A stretch of DNA of 64,000 nt from Ascoidea asiatica (lineage: Eukaryota; Ascomycota; Saccharomycetes; Ascoideales; Ascoideaceae). The stretch lies in the NCBI GenBank assembly GCA_001600695.1, contig BCKQ01000004.1, positions 186,001 to 250,000 on the forward strand. The letters run 5' to 3'. Each line of letters begins with the position of its first letter. Within the stretch, counting starts at the first letter, position 1. This document shows positions 21,091 through 30,597 of this stretch, piece by piece. The notes under the pieces were generated by a model. The model saw only the letters and a program-made list of their open reading frames with translations. It was not told the origin of the DNA and did no database searches. The position numbers and the translations under genes were made by a program.

Positions 21091-21257
21091 ATTGTATCAA
21101 CAAAAAAAAAAAAGTGCTATACAATCAGATAAAATAAAAACAAAAAAAAGAGTAAATAACACAAGTAACGTAATAAAAATATAACAAACAAAAATAAATC
21201 TACAAAAAAAAGTTAAATGAAATCCAAAATCATTTTTTTCCCAGAAAAAGAATTAGT
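20349..21257. promoter_or_regulatory. GGA promoter and RGA 3' region
   Basis: 909 bp. Contains a GC-richer patch at about 20690-20830 with CGGTAC (20706-20711), then GTACCG (20721-20726) as a perfect 6-bp inverted repeat with a 9-bp spacer, and a second CGGTAC at 20725-20730. Nearer the RGA end are long A runs at about 21053-21079 and 21101-21112. No gene is recognised. Confidence 0.45.
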
Positions 21258-23512
21258 TTAGAGGTTTACATCCTTGAAAATTCCAGCATAGTTTTTGATC
21301 AATACCCCAGTTACATCATTTTTTGCCTGCATATCTATAATATCTCTCTCTCCAGTCAAATCTCTCACTAGTGTTGGAGCAAAAACAATAGCCAAGTTAT
21401 GAATACTCATAAGATTAACATCAGAATTTTCCGATATCAAACATAAATGCTTTGATAATACATATAAAATTGTTTTATGAGATTCAGGGAGAGTTTCAAC
21501 AATTTTGTGTAATCTCTCAATTTTTTTGTCCAAGGTTTTCAACTTATAAACATTAATAAAAGATTCATAACAAGAGTATGTGATAACCGGCTCTGGAAGA
21601 CGACGTAAAAATCTTTTTAAGGCACTTGTTACTGCATTGATATCACAGTTTAATGCTTCTTCAAGTTCAGGCGATGTGGTTTGACCTTCTCCAAGATTTT
21701 CAAAAGATTTTTCTATCAACTCAATTTGAGAGCTTCCCCCACTTTTACGATAAATTCCTTCACTATCTAAACCTTCCCTTTCAATTTCTTGTATACAAGT
21801 AGTGATTAAAATAGGAATGTTTCTTTTTTCTTTTTTAACTCTATCTTCTAAGCTTACTCCTGTTTCCTGATCTGAAGCATTGTTTGAATGATTAGTGATA
21901 CTATTCATACTTATAGCATGACTCATTAAAGAGTTAACTGAAGAATTTGGCTGAAGTTGGTTTGAGCTACCACTAAAAGATTGGGAATTAGGTAAAGATA
22001 TTAGATTTTTTGCATCCTTTCCAGTCAATTTTCCAAAGGGTTTACCAACCTGAGTTCTTTTCCAAAATCTACCCTTAGTTTTGAATTTAGATGCCTCATT
22101 TAAGTCTAATGACCCGTTACCATGCTCTTCAATTGGAGAAATTGATGACGAAGCGTAAGGCTGAGTTACAATAATATTATTATCATTATAAGCAACTGAA
22201 TTGATATTTGAAGTACTTGGCTTATTGTTTAAGGTATGAGAAGAAGAAGAACTATTCAAATTACCATTACTAGAGTTTAAATAATTATTGAAATGACTCT
22301 GAGTGACGAGAGGAGTGGTGATATAAGTTGACTGATCTTCAGATTTAACAGAAGCTTTTTGCAAAATTTTTTGATTTTGTTCAAATGTTCTTTTCTGAAG
22401 ATCTAATTCACGCTTAATACGATTTAATCCTTCTGTTAAATCCATAATTTCGAGATTTAGATTATCTCTTCTATCCACAAGGTCAGAAATTTCATTTCGT
22501 AAAGAACTCACTTGTTTATTCATTCCATGAATTTCGGCTTTCAAAGATCTTAATTCTAATTCAGCCAGACTGGTTGCTTTAAAGGTATTAGCAGCATTTA
22601 CATTAGGTGATAAGCTTGCCAGAATTTTATAAAAGCTTCCATCTAAAATAGAAGAATTTATATTATCTGAAGAAGATCTAGCATGAGAAGAATACGAAGG
22701 CAATGGAGGTGTTGCAAATACGGAAGTTGCAGATACAGGTGAAGCTTCAGATTTGATTCTATTATGACCTAATTTTGGAGTTTCTAACATAGATTCTTTA
22801 TTCCTTTCTGAAGCTAAATTAGGATCTAAAGAAAACAGATAATTGCCACTTGATCTTTCTTTACTGTGCTTTAAATTACTATTTGATTGATCATTAGAAT
22901 TACCTGAATTACTTTGTGATCTTCTATGTTTACCAGAAAGGTTATTAATGATAGACTTTGGAGTTTTGGGAGATTTTATTGATAATGATCTTGTAATACT
23001 TGAGAATTTAGATTTGGAAGTAGATTGAGTTGAAGGAATAGAACCATTTGATTCATTATTCGATTTATCATTGAATTTTAATAATTTATTCATTCTAGTT
23101 GGAGTATTAGGATATGTAGTATGAGAATCATTTTCATCTTTTAACTTATGAGTATTTGATTCTGAAAGATTAAGATGTATATTATTTTCAGATTTCAAAA
23201 AATTATTATCCTTCAAGTTTGATATATCTTTTGAAGATTTATCATAATTCGATTCAACCAAAGAAGTGTTATCAGAATCCATATCAATAAAATTATCTCT
23301 ATCAATAGGTTTAGAAGGTGATTCCATAATTGAAGATATATTTGCATATTTTGAAATGAAATCCGTATTAAAGTTTGGGTTAGTTATGTCAATTGGACTT
23401 TTAGGTTTATTTTGTTTAAATTGAATGAAATCATGTTTTTGCATATCATCATCTCCTAACACAACAGTTTTTCTATTATGAATTGCCATTGGGGACAAAT
23501 GAGTGTTACGGA

Positions 23513-23607
<95 letters not shown>

Positions 23608-23707
23608 NNNNNNNNNNNNNNNNNNNNNNNNNNNNNNNNNNNNNNNNNNNNNNNNNNNNNNNNNNNNNNNNNNNNNNNNNNNNNNNNNNNNNNNNNNNNN
23701 NNNNNNN

Positions 23708-23802
<95 letters not shown>

Positions 23803-25547
23803 GTGCTTGTATTAGTAGTAGTGTTACTACTACTACTACTGCCACTACTATTGTTTGAAGTAATGAATGATTGTCGAGAGACTTCATCTGGAGTTATTGA
23901 ACGTGAAATTGGTTTCTTCTTGGGTGGTTGACTAAGATTAAAATTCAGAGGTACCATTCTATTATTATTATTGATATTACTGATATTATTATTATCAGAT
24001 GAAATGGATAGAACTTGATTTGAGATTTTATCAGATCTTATGGAACTTTTTGCAGTTAATTGAGAATTACCACTTGAAGATCTTGAAGGAAGAAGTTGAA
24101 TATTATCTCTTTCTATTTGAAAAGGAGGAGCTAGTTCAGTTGGAGAAGTGATTGAATTAGCATCATCATTTTTTTGTTGAGCCTGTTTCTTTGAAGGTAA
24201 TAAATCATCCATTAATATTGGAATATCAATTTTTGGTGGAGGAGATTTTGAATTTGATCTTAAACTATTAGAACTATAATTAGAATTTTTTAATAAAAAT
24301 AAAGAATTTCTTTTTTTGGAGTTAATATTTGAATTTGTTGGTATTGTTGCAGAAGTTGGAGTATTAATTGTATAATTTGAGATATAATTTGAATTGGAAG
24401 TAAAAGATTGAATATGAGATTGAGGTTGTGACTGAGATTGTGTTGGTTGTTGTTGTTGAGATTGAGAAATTAATTGAGATGTAGGATTATACAGACTATG
24501 AGGTTGAGAATGTGGTTGATAGAGAGAATTTTGTTGAATTGGAGTTTGATTAGAATTTGGATTTGAGTTTAAATTTAAATTTGAATTCATTCTTGGAGTA
24601 TTATTAGTAGTTTGAGATTGAGTTGGTAAATTATTTTCAGGAGGAATTGCAGGAAGAGATTTATTTCTAAATTGTTGCTGTTGTTGTTGTTGTTGTAAAG
24701 ATTGTAATTTTTTAGCAACATCTCTTGCTTTCCTTTCAGCTTCATGTTTCCTTCTTTTAGCTAATAATTTTTCATGACATTCCATACAAAATAAACCTTT
24801 TGAAGTTCTTGCATATCTATAAACTTCAATTCTTTTTTTACAATTTCTACAACAAAAACAATTTGAGCAATAAGCTTCATCACCAGTTAATATAGCTAAA
24901 TCACTTATTTTTTTATGACAAGCTTTACAATAATAAGTACAATCTTCACAAACTAAAGCACCAGTACCTAACACTAAAAATTCAGAATCAATACCTAATT
25001 GTTTTGAACAATTTGAACAACTAAAACAATCCATATGCCATCTATCATCACCTAATTCGAAAGCATGACCTTCAATTATTGGTAATAAACAACGTTTACA
25101 TAATTGATTTTTAGATTCATCTTCATTTATTTTATCATCATTATTGATATCATTTTGATTAGAATTGGTAATATTATTATCAGTATTATTAATTGAATTT
25201 GATATGGCGGTTGAAGTTAAGTTATTATCAGTATTTAACTCAAGATTGATATCTATGTCATTGAGGTTTGAGTTATTAGTAGATTGGTTATGCACCTGAG
25301 CATGATTGTGATCATTATCATTAACATTAAGATTATCATTGTTATTATCGTTATTATTTGTAGTAGTATAATCAATAGATGTATAATAATCATTTTGATT
25401 ATTTTTGTTGTTATAATCTATATTATTTGAATTGATATTTTTATTAATGATTGAAGAATTAAAATCTTCATTATCATTAATATCAGATATTTGATCATTT
25501 CCTATATATGGAGTTGAAGAACTATGAGATATTTGAACTGAAGTCAT
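21258..25547 (-). CDS. RGA1/RGA2: LIM-domain Rho GTPase-activating protein (Rga1/Rga2 type)
   Basis: About 1429 residues as assembled; the true length is unknown because 100 Ns (23608-23707) interrupt it. An Asn-rich N-terminus precedes two LIM zinc-binding domains (about 149-205 CKRCLLPIIEGHAF..., and about 208-262 CKACHKKISDLAI..., with Cys/His ligands complete), a Lys/Arg/Gln helix, a long disordered region with poly-Gln, poly-Asn and many Ser-Pro/Thr-Pro sites, a coiled coil about 1020-1080 (ELRSLKAEIHGMNKQVSSLRNEISDL), and a C-terminal RhoGAP domain about 1235-1425 with the arginine finger in GIYRKSGG. Rga1/Rga2 stimulate GTP hydrolysis by Cdc42 at bud sites and restrict septin and polarity patches; Ser/Thr-Pro sites fit CDK control. 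The start is the first ATG. Confidence 0.94.
23512..23803. repeat. (ATT)n trinucleotide tract with assembly gap, encodes poly-Asn
   Basis: A pure ATT/AAT repeat of about 96 bp on each side of a 100-N gap (23608-23707) inside the RGA coding frame. Both flanks read Asn in the RGA frame on the minus strand. The round size of 100 suggests an unknown gap length, so the poly-Asn length is not known. The open frames of poly-Ile, poly-Tyr and poly-Leu on other frames are shadows. Confidence 0.95.
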
Positions 25548-25680
25548 TAATTATAAGAGTGAGAGTTTTGTGATTTGAGGTATAAATTGATATATGATGG
25601 ATATAGGATTGATATAATTGTAGTGTTAAATATTTAAAGATTAAAAGATTGAATATTATAAGTTAATATTGGTGATATAT

Positions 25681-25770
25681 TAAAGAATAAAGAATAGAAA
25701 ATAGAAAATAAAAAATAGAAAATAGAGAATAAAGAATAAAGAATAAAGAATAAAGAATAAAGAGTAAAGA
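25681..25770. repeat. AAGAATA-type heptamer microsatellite
   Basis: Imperfect then perfect tandem copies of a 7-bp purine-rich unit (AAGAATA and close variants such as AGAAAATA), about 12 copies, located 130-220 bp upstream of the RGA start codon. It may affect promoter nucleosome positioning. Confidence 0.7.
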
Positions 25771-26423
25771 ATTGAATGAAAAATAGATAACAGATACTGT
25801 AATAAAAATTCAAGATAAAGATTAAGAGTAAAGAATAAAACAAAAGAGAGTGAAAGTAATTGTTCTTTGAAATAAATTGTGGTTTTTGATTTAACCAATG
25901 ATTTTTTAGTATCAGTATTATTTCTATTTTATTATTTTACAAAAGATTGAGAGTGAATTAGTTGTAGATGGAATGTGAAATATAATTTGATACAGGAGTT
26001 GAACAATACAATAAGCTGTAAATAGTGTTTAAGCTTGAGTTTGAAAGTGGATTGAATTTGACTTGAGCATGCAAACAAATAATAAATAATAATTAAAGAT
26101 AATAAATAAATAAATATAAATGCAAATAAATAAGAAATGATATAAGAAGTTAAAGGACTTACGTCAAAAGTAAATAAAATAGAATAGAATAGAGTAAAGT
26201 AAATTAGAATAGAAATAGATATAAAAATAAAGATAGAAATAAATATGATAAATAAGATAAATATGATAAATATGGTTAACAGTGCAAATGTTACGAAGAT
26301 TTGGATATTTGGGATATCTGGATACTTGGATATTTGCTCTAGAGTACAGTAAGTAGTTTTGGTAACAGAAAGTTAACTTCACCACCAAAAACTGAGTGTT
26401 AAAGAAAGAGTGATAATTAATAC

Positions 26424-26526
26424 TGCTACTACTACCACCACTACTACCACTACTACCACTACTACCACTACTACCACTACTACCACTACTACCACTACTA
26501 CCACTACTACCACTACTACCACTACT
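26424..26526. repeat. 9-bp ACCACTACT tandem repeat
   Basis: About 11 copies of ACCACTACT. Open in several frames: Thr-only on the + strand, Ser-Ser-Gly on the minus strand. On + it lies in a frame 26410-26730, on minus in a frame 26550-26164. Neither has a domain, so it is annotated as a repeat rather than a gene. Confidence 0.85.
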
Positions 26527-26661
26527 GCTCTGCTCTGCTTCAGGATTCATTCTTCATTCTCGTGGATCTTCGCAGGTCTCCACGCGGTGGAAATCTGGCT
26601 CAGAATTCCCGCTTCCAGACACAGCGCCAGTAAAGGCCAAGACAAGGACAAAGACAGCGGA

Positions 26662-26707
26662 GGTACCAGCAAAGGTACCAGCAATGGTACCAGCAAAGGT
26701 ACCAGCC
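26662..26707. repeat. 12-bp GGTACCAGCAAA tandem repeat
   Basis: Nearly four copies of GGTACCAGCAAA (one with a final T). The 12-bp unit keeps every reading frame open. It sits in a GC-richer island. Confidence 0.85.
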
Positions 26708-26997
26708 ATCCAAGTTCCGCCACGTACTGAGCCACTTGATCCGCTCCTTGATCCGCTGTTTGTGCCTGCGTTTGTTTTGGCATGCAATTGATTCTTCTCA
26801 CTTGGGAATTTGCACTGCTGCTTTTACAACACTTCAACAATTAACGGCCATCGAAGGCTGAGCAGTTCTGCTTGCGGAATGAGAACACTTTGTGGCGAAG
26901 CTGCTGAAACAATAATACTCTACAGTTACTGTTACAAGAATATAGTGATGTAATATTGAATATTAAATATTGAGTAAAAAAAATAAAGTAATCCAAT

Positions 26998-28512
26998 TTA
27001 AGGAAGTTCACCAGGAACAGGATACTGACTAACCCAATCACTAACTTCTTTAGATAATTGTTTGATTTCTGGATCTTTATCAGCTTCAATTTTAAAATTC
27101 ATTAATAAAGATTTTGGAGAATCACCTTGAACTTTTGATTTAATTTTAACAGCTAATTCAACAGCTTTATTAATATATTCAGAAACTTTTTCAAATTCAT
27201 TTTCTTCAAAACCTCTTGTAGTCATTGCAGGTGTTCCAACTCTTAAACCATTTGGAAATAAAGCAGATTTATCACCAGGAATTGTATTTTTATTTGCAGC
27301 AATTTGAATCCTTTCAAGAATTGCTTCAACTCTTGCACCATCAATATTTTTATTTTTTAAATCAATTAAAATTAAATGAGTATCTGTACCATTTGAAACT
27401 AATTTAAAATTTTTATTAATTAAAGAATTTGCAAAAAATTTTGCATTTTTAATTATTTTTTTTTGATATTCTTTAAATTCTATAGTTTGAACTTGTTTTA
27501 AAGCGACAGCTAAAGCAGAAATTGTATGATTATGTGGACCACCTTGATGACCAGGAAATACAGAAAAATTTATTTTTTTATCTAAATCATAATAAATTTC
27601 TTTACCTTTTTTAGTAATTTTTTTAATACCTTTTCTATAAAAAATCATTGCACCTCTTGGACCTCTAAGAGATTTATGAGTTGTAGTTGTAACAATATCA
27701 GAATATGGAAATGGAGAATCTGTTACATTTGCAGAAACTAAACCAGAAATATGAGCCATATCAGACATAATATATGCACCAACTTTATCACCAATTTCTT
27801 TCATTTTTTTATAATTAATAATTCTTGAATAAGCAGAAGCACCTGCAACAATAATTTTTGGTCTAAATAATATTGCAGATTTTTCTAAAGCATCATAATC
27901 AATTAAACCAGTTTCTTCATTTAATCTATATGGCATTGTTTGAAAATATTTTGAAACATAAGAAATTTTTGTTGAATTTGTTTGATAACCATGAGATAAA
28001 TGTCCACCATGTGGTAAATCTAAACCCATTAATCTATCACCAACATTTAAAATTGCAGAATATGTATAAAGATTTGCAGGTGCACCAGATAAAGATTGTA
28101 CATTAACACCCCATTTTTCAGGATCTAAATTAAAAGCTTCTAAAGCTCTTTTTTGACAAAGAGATTCTGCTTTATCAATAAATTCATTACCACCATAATA
28201 TCTTTCACCAGGATAACCTTCAGAATATTTATTTTGCATTTGAGATCCTAATAAATCCATTACAGATTGGGATGTGAAATTTTCTGAAGGTATTAAAGTA
28301 ATTGAATTTTTTTGTCTTTTTTTTTCATTATTTAAAATTTCAAACATTTCTGGATCAATTTCATCAACATGTTTAGAAATTAAATTTTGTTCATTCAATG
28401 ATAAAGAATATGAACGATAAGATATTAAATTTGAATAATTATAACTTTTTTTAGCTAAAGTTATAGATTTTGAAGAATTTTTCAAAATATTTTTTGAAAT
28501 GGAATTAAACAT
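26998..28512 (-). CDS. SHM1: Serine hydroxymethyltransferase, mitochondrial
   Basis: 504 residues. PLP enzyme that interconverts serine and glycine with tetrahydrofolate and feeds one-carbon metabolism. The N-terminal ~38 residues are rich in Ser, Lys, Asn and Tyr and nearly free of acidic residues, as a mitochondrial presequence should be, which points to SHM1 rather than cytosolic SHM2. Family blocks: [71 protein letters not shown] and the PLP lysine motif [30 protein letters not shown] also present. Codon use is strongly biased, which implies high expression. Start is the first ATG. Divergent from AFI1 across a 2-kb region containing TGACTCA and CACGTG about 360-375 bp upstream. Confidence 0.96.
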   Translation of the reverse strand: MFNSISKNILKNSSKSITLAKKSYNYSNLISYRSYSLSLNEQNLISKHVDEIDPEMFEILNNEKKRQKNSITLIPSENFTSQSVMDLLGSQMQNKYSEGYPGERYYGGNEFIDKAESLCQKRALEAFNLDPEKWGVNVQSLSGAPANLYTYSAILNVGDRLMGLDLPHGGHLSHGYQTNSTKISYVSKYFQTMPYRLNEETGLIDYDALEKSAILFRPKIIVAGASAYSRIINYKKMKEIGDKVGAYIMSDMAHISGLVSANVTDSPFPYSDIVTTTTHKSLRGPRGAMIFYRKGIKKITKKGKEIYYDLDKKINFSVFPGHQGGPHNHTISALAVALKQVQTIEFKEYQKKIIKNAKFFANSLINKNFKLVSNGTDTHLILIDLKNKNIDGARVEAILERIQIAANKNTIPGDKSALFPNGLRVGTPAMTTRGFEENEFEKVSEYINKAVELAVKIKSKVQGDSPKSLLMNFKIEADKDPEIKQLSKEVSDWVSQYPVPGELP

Positions 28513-28867
28513 GATGATTTTTTTTTTATTTACTACTACTACTATTACTACTACTACAACAACTAATTTAATTTTTTCTTGGTTTTGTTTTCCTTTTTAT
28601 TCGTCTTTTTCCTCTTATTCTTCTATGAGATTAACCTCTTTAAAAGTAGTTTACTTTACTTTACTTTACTTATTATATTACATTATCCATCCTATCAATC
28701 TATTATTCAATCAAGCATCCAGTAATAAAAAAGTTATTCACTTCGATTCTGCCTTAGCTTAGAACCATTATGGGTCCACAACAAAATCCAAGGTCAAAAT
28801 TCTCGAGAATATTTTCAAAGATGTAAGTCAAAATAATGTAAGAAACCATAGATCTGGAAGTGGCAAA

Positions 28868-28891
28868 TGACTCACAAACACAAGCCACGTG
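28868..28891. promoter_or_regulatory. TGACTCA and CACGTG pair upstream of SHM1
   Basis: TGACTCA (28868-28874) is the Gcn4/bZIP consensus and CACGTG (28886-28891) the Cbf1/bHLH consensus, 11 bp apart, 356-379 bp upstream of the SHM1 ATG. Gcn4 control of glycine/serine and one-carbon genes is established in yeast; occupancy here is inferred. Confidence 0.5.
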
Positions 28892-29184
28892 CGATGTCAG
28901 CTGACCTTGCACAATCTTAAAAAAACAAATCTTCAAATTTGGAAATTTCACTGAGTTCACTTTGCGACAAGTGACTTTGCCGAACGTTACAACCGAGAAC
29001 ATCGTCGGACTCTTTCCAGTTTCAGGTTCAGAACTCTTTAACGTTACTGGCCGAGGATAACTCACAGGTCGAGACCTCTCCCAGAGAAAGATCTGCCCAC
29101 CAAAGGTTGCTTACCTAACTGAAGGAGGTGAGGCATGGTTTCTGCGTGTCTTTTTGCGTGGCTCCTGGAGGCTTTATTGTGGCT

Positions 29185-29230
29185 CCAGCGTAATTCCAGC
29201 GTAATTCCAGCGTAATTCCAGCGTATTTTC
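29185..29230. repeat. 11-bp AGCGTAATTCC tandem repeat
   Basis: About three and a half copies of an 11-bp unit (CCAGCGTAATT in rotated form), ending in a diverged copy GCGTATTTTCAG. Within the SHM1-AFI1 GC-rich island. Confidence 0.8.
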
Positions 29231-29283
29231 AGTGGGTGCTCAGTGTCCAAACAGAGTCCCATACCCATAGTAGTGGTCAGTCT

Positions 29284-29316
29284 GTCCTCACGGTGTCCTC
29301 ACGGTGTCCTCAGGTT
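29284..29316. repeat. 11-bp GTCCTCACGGT tandem repeat
   Basis: Two exact copies and one diverged copy of GTCCTCACGGT, about 55 bp from another 11-bp array with a different unit. Confidence 0.75.
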
Positions 29317-30597
29317 GGACACTCAACACGCGTCCGAACAAGAGAACACCTCACTTTTCTTCTCTTCTCACCGGTGGCCATTCTTTCAGTTACGGTTCAC
29401 TGTACAAAAATGGCCTATTATTTCCCTGATGGCTATTATTTCTCATTTCATTGTTCTGAGTTGGCGAGCTCACCCGCTCTGCTCCACTCAACTCTGCCTT
29501 TATCATAAAGTATTATCCTTCTAAAATGATACTATTTACCTTTACTACTTTTGCTTTCTTCACTTGAAGATCACGAGAAATACCTCTCAATAGTAGAACA
29601 GCTACGCTTTTAATTCTCGACTTCATCCCTTTATTCAGACAACTTTCTGTCTTGAGACTGTGATGTGACACACCTGTTCTAGCCATAACCTCTGCTCCAC
29701 AGTGCTGAATCCGTACTTTAATTATTATTTTCGTTTTCTTTCTAACATAAAACATTCAAATTTCACATATAAAAACTGAAAAACCTGAAAAAATTACAAA
29801 ATTACAAAATATATTAAAAAAACACATAAAAAAAACACCTAAATTATATAAAAATACACAATACATTTAAAGTGATAAAATGTTAAAAACTTAAAGATAA
29901 CAATAGAAATTTAATAAAAAAAAAACGTTGTAACTAAAATAAAAAATAACTTGTTCAAGTTATTTATTTTGGTCCATTAAAACTTATATTTCATAACATT
30001 TATAATCTCTTACATCTTCATAACATTTTTCATCTGATTTTTACCTAATTTCAACTAAATTAATAATAATTATATCATAATATCATATTAATAATAATAA
30101 AATAACAAATAAATCTCAATTCCAATTTCAATTCTAATTTCATATTCAATAAATCTCAATTTCATTAAATCTCAATCTCAGTCTCAATCTCAATATTCAT
30201 CTTCATCTCAATTTCTAAAATATAAATATTTTTTTCAATCTAAAATTTATTATATTATTCCCTTTTCTTAATATTATTTGTTTTACATTAATACAATATA
30301 ATACAATACAATAATTCATTCAATCACAATTCAAAATCATATCTTTCTTCTAAAAAAAATTGTATGTCTATGGTATAACTTTCTATTAATATTCCTTAAT
30401 TACTAAATACTATATTTCTCACAAATAAATAAAAAGTGTATAATTTATATACTTATGTATATATAATTTATTTATATATATATATATATATATAAAGTAT
30501 ATATTTATACTCTATATTCCTATAAAAATAATGAAAAATATAGATATATAATATAGAATAATATAATATAATATAATATAATATAAGATATAAAAAA

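Larger units (their letters stand above)
25548..26997. other. Low-complexity intergenic region, RGA promoter to SHM1 3' end
   Basis: About 1.45 kb. From RGA outward: an AAGAATA heptamer array (about 25681-25770), AT-rich DNA, a 9-bp ACCACTACT array (26424-26526), a GC-richer island (about 26540-26830) with a 12-bp GGTACCAGCAAA array, then the SHM1 3' end. Several open frames exist because the repeats lack stops on both strands, but none has a recognisable domain. Confidence 0.5.
28513..30597. other. 2-kb divergent intergenic region, SHM1 and AFI1 promoters
   Basis: Three parts: an AT/CT-rich SHM1-proximal part with TTTAC pentamers (about 28651-28670); a GC-rich island about 28850-29500 with two short 11-bp tandem arrays and no convincing ORF; and an AT-rich AFI1-proximal part with (AT)n at about 30471-30493 and AATAT pentamers at about 30549-30585. 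Small open frames on both strands (86-103 codons) lack domains, conserved motifs and biased codon use and are not called. Confidence 0.5.

Noticed and set aside
23456-23931. Poly-Ile, poly-Tyr and poly-Leu ORFs over the ATT repeat
   Set aside because: Shadow frames of the RGA poly-Asn tract across an assembly gap.
26410-26840. ORFs of Thr-rich and Ser-Ser-Gly-rich proteins on opposite strands
   Set aside because: Open because of 9-bp and 12-bp repeats; no start context, domain or biased codon use separates one strand as real.
28754-29755. Small ORFs in the SHM1-AFI1 intergenic region
   Set aside because: All under about 105 codons, no recognised domain, and their frames follow the GC-rich composition rather than coding bias.
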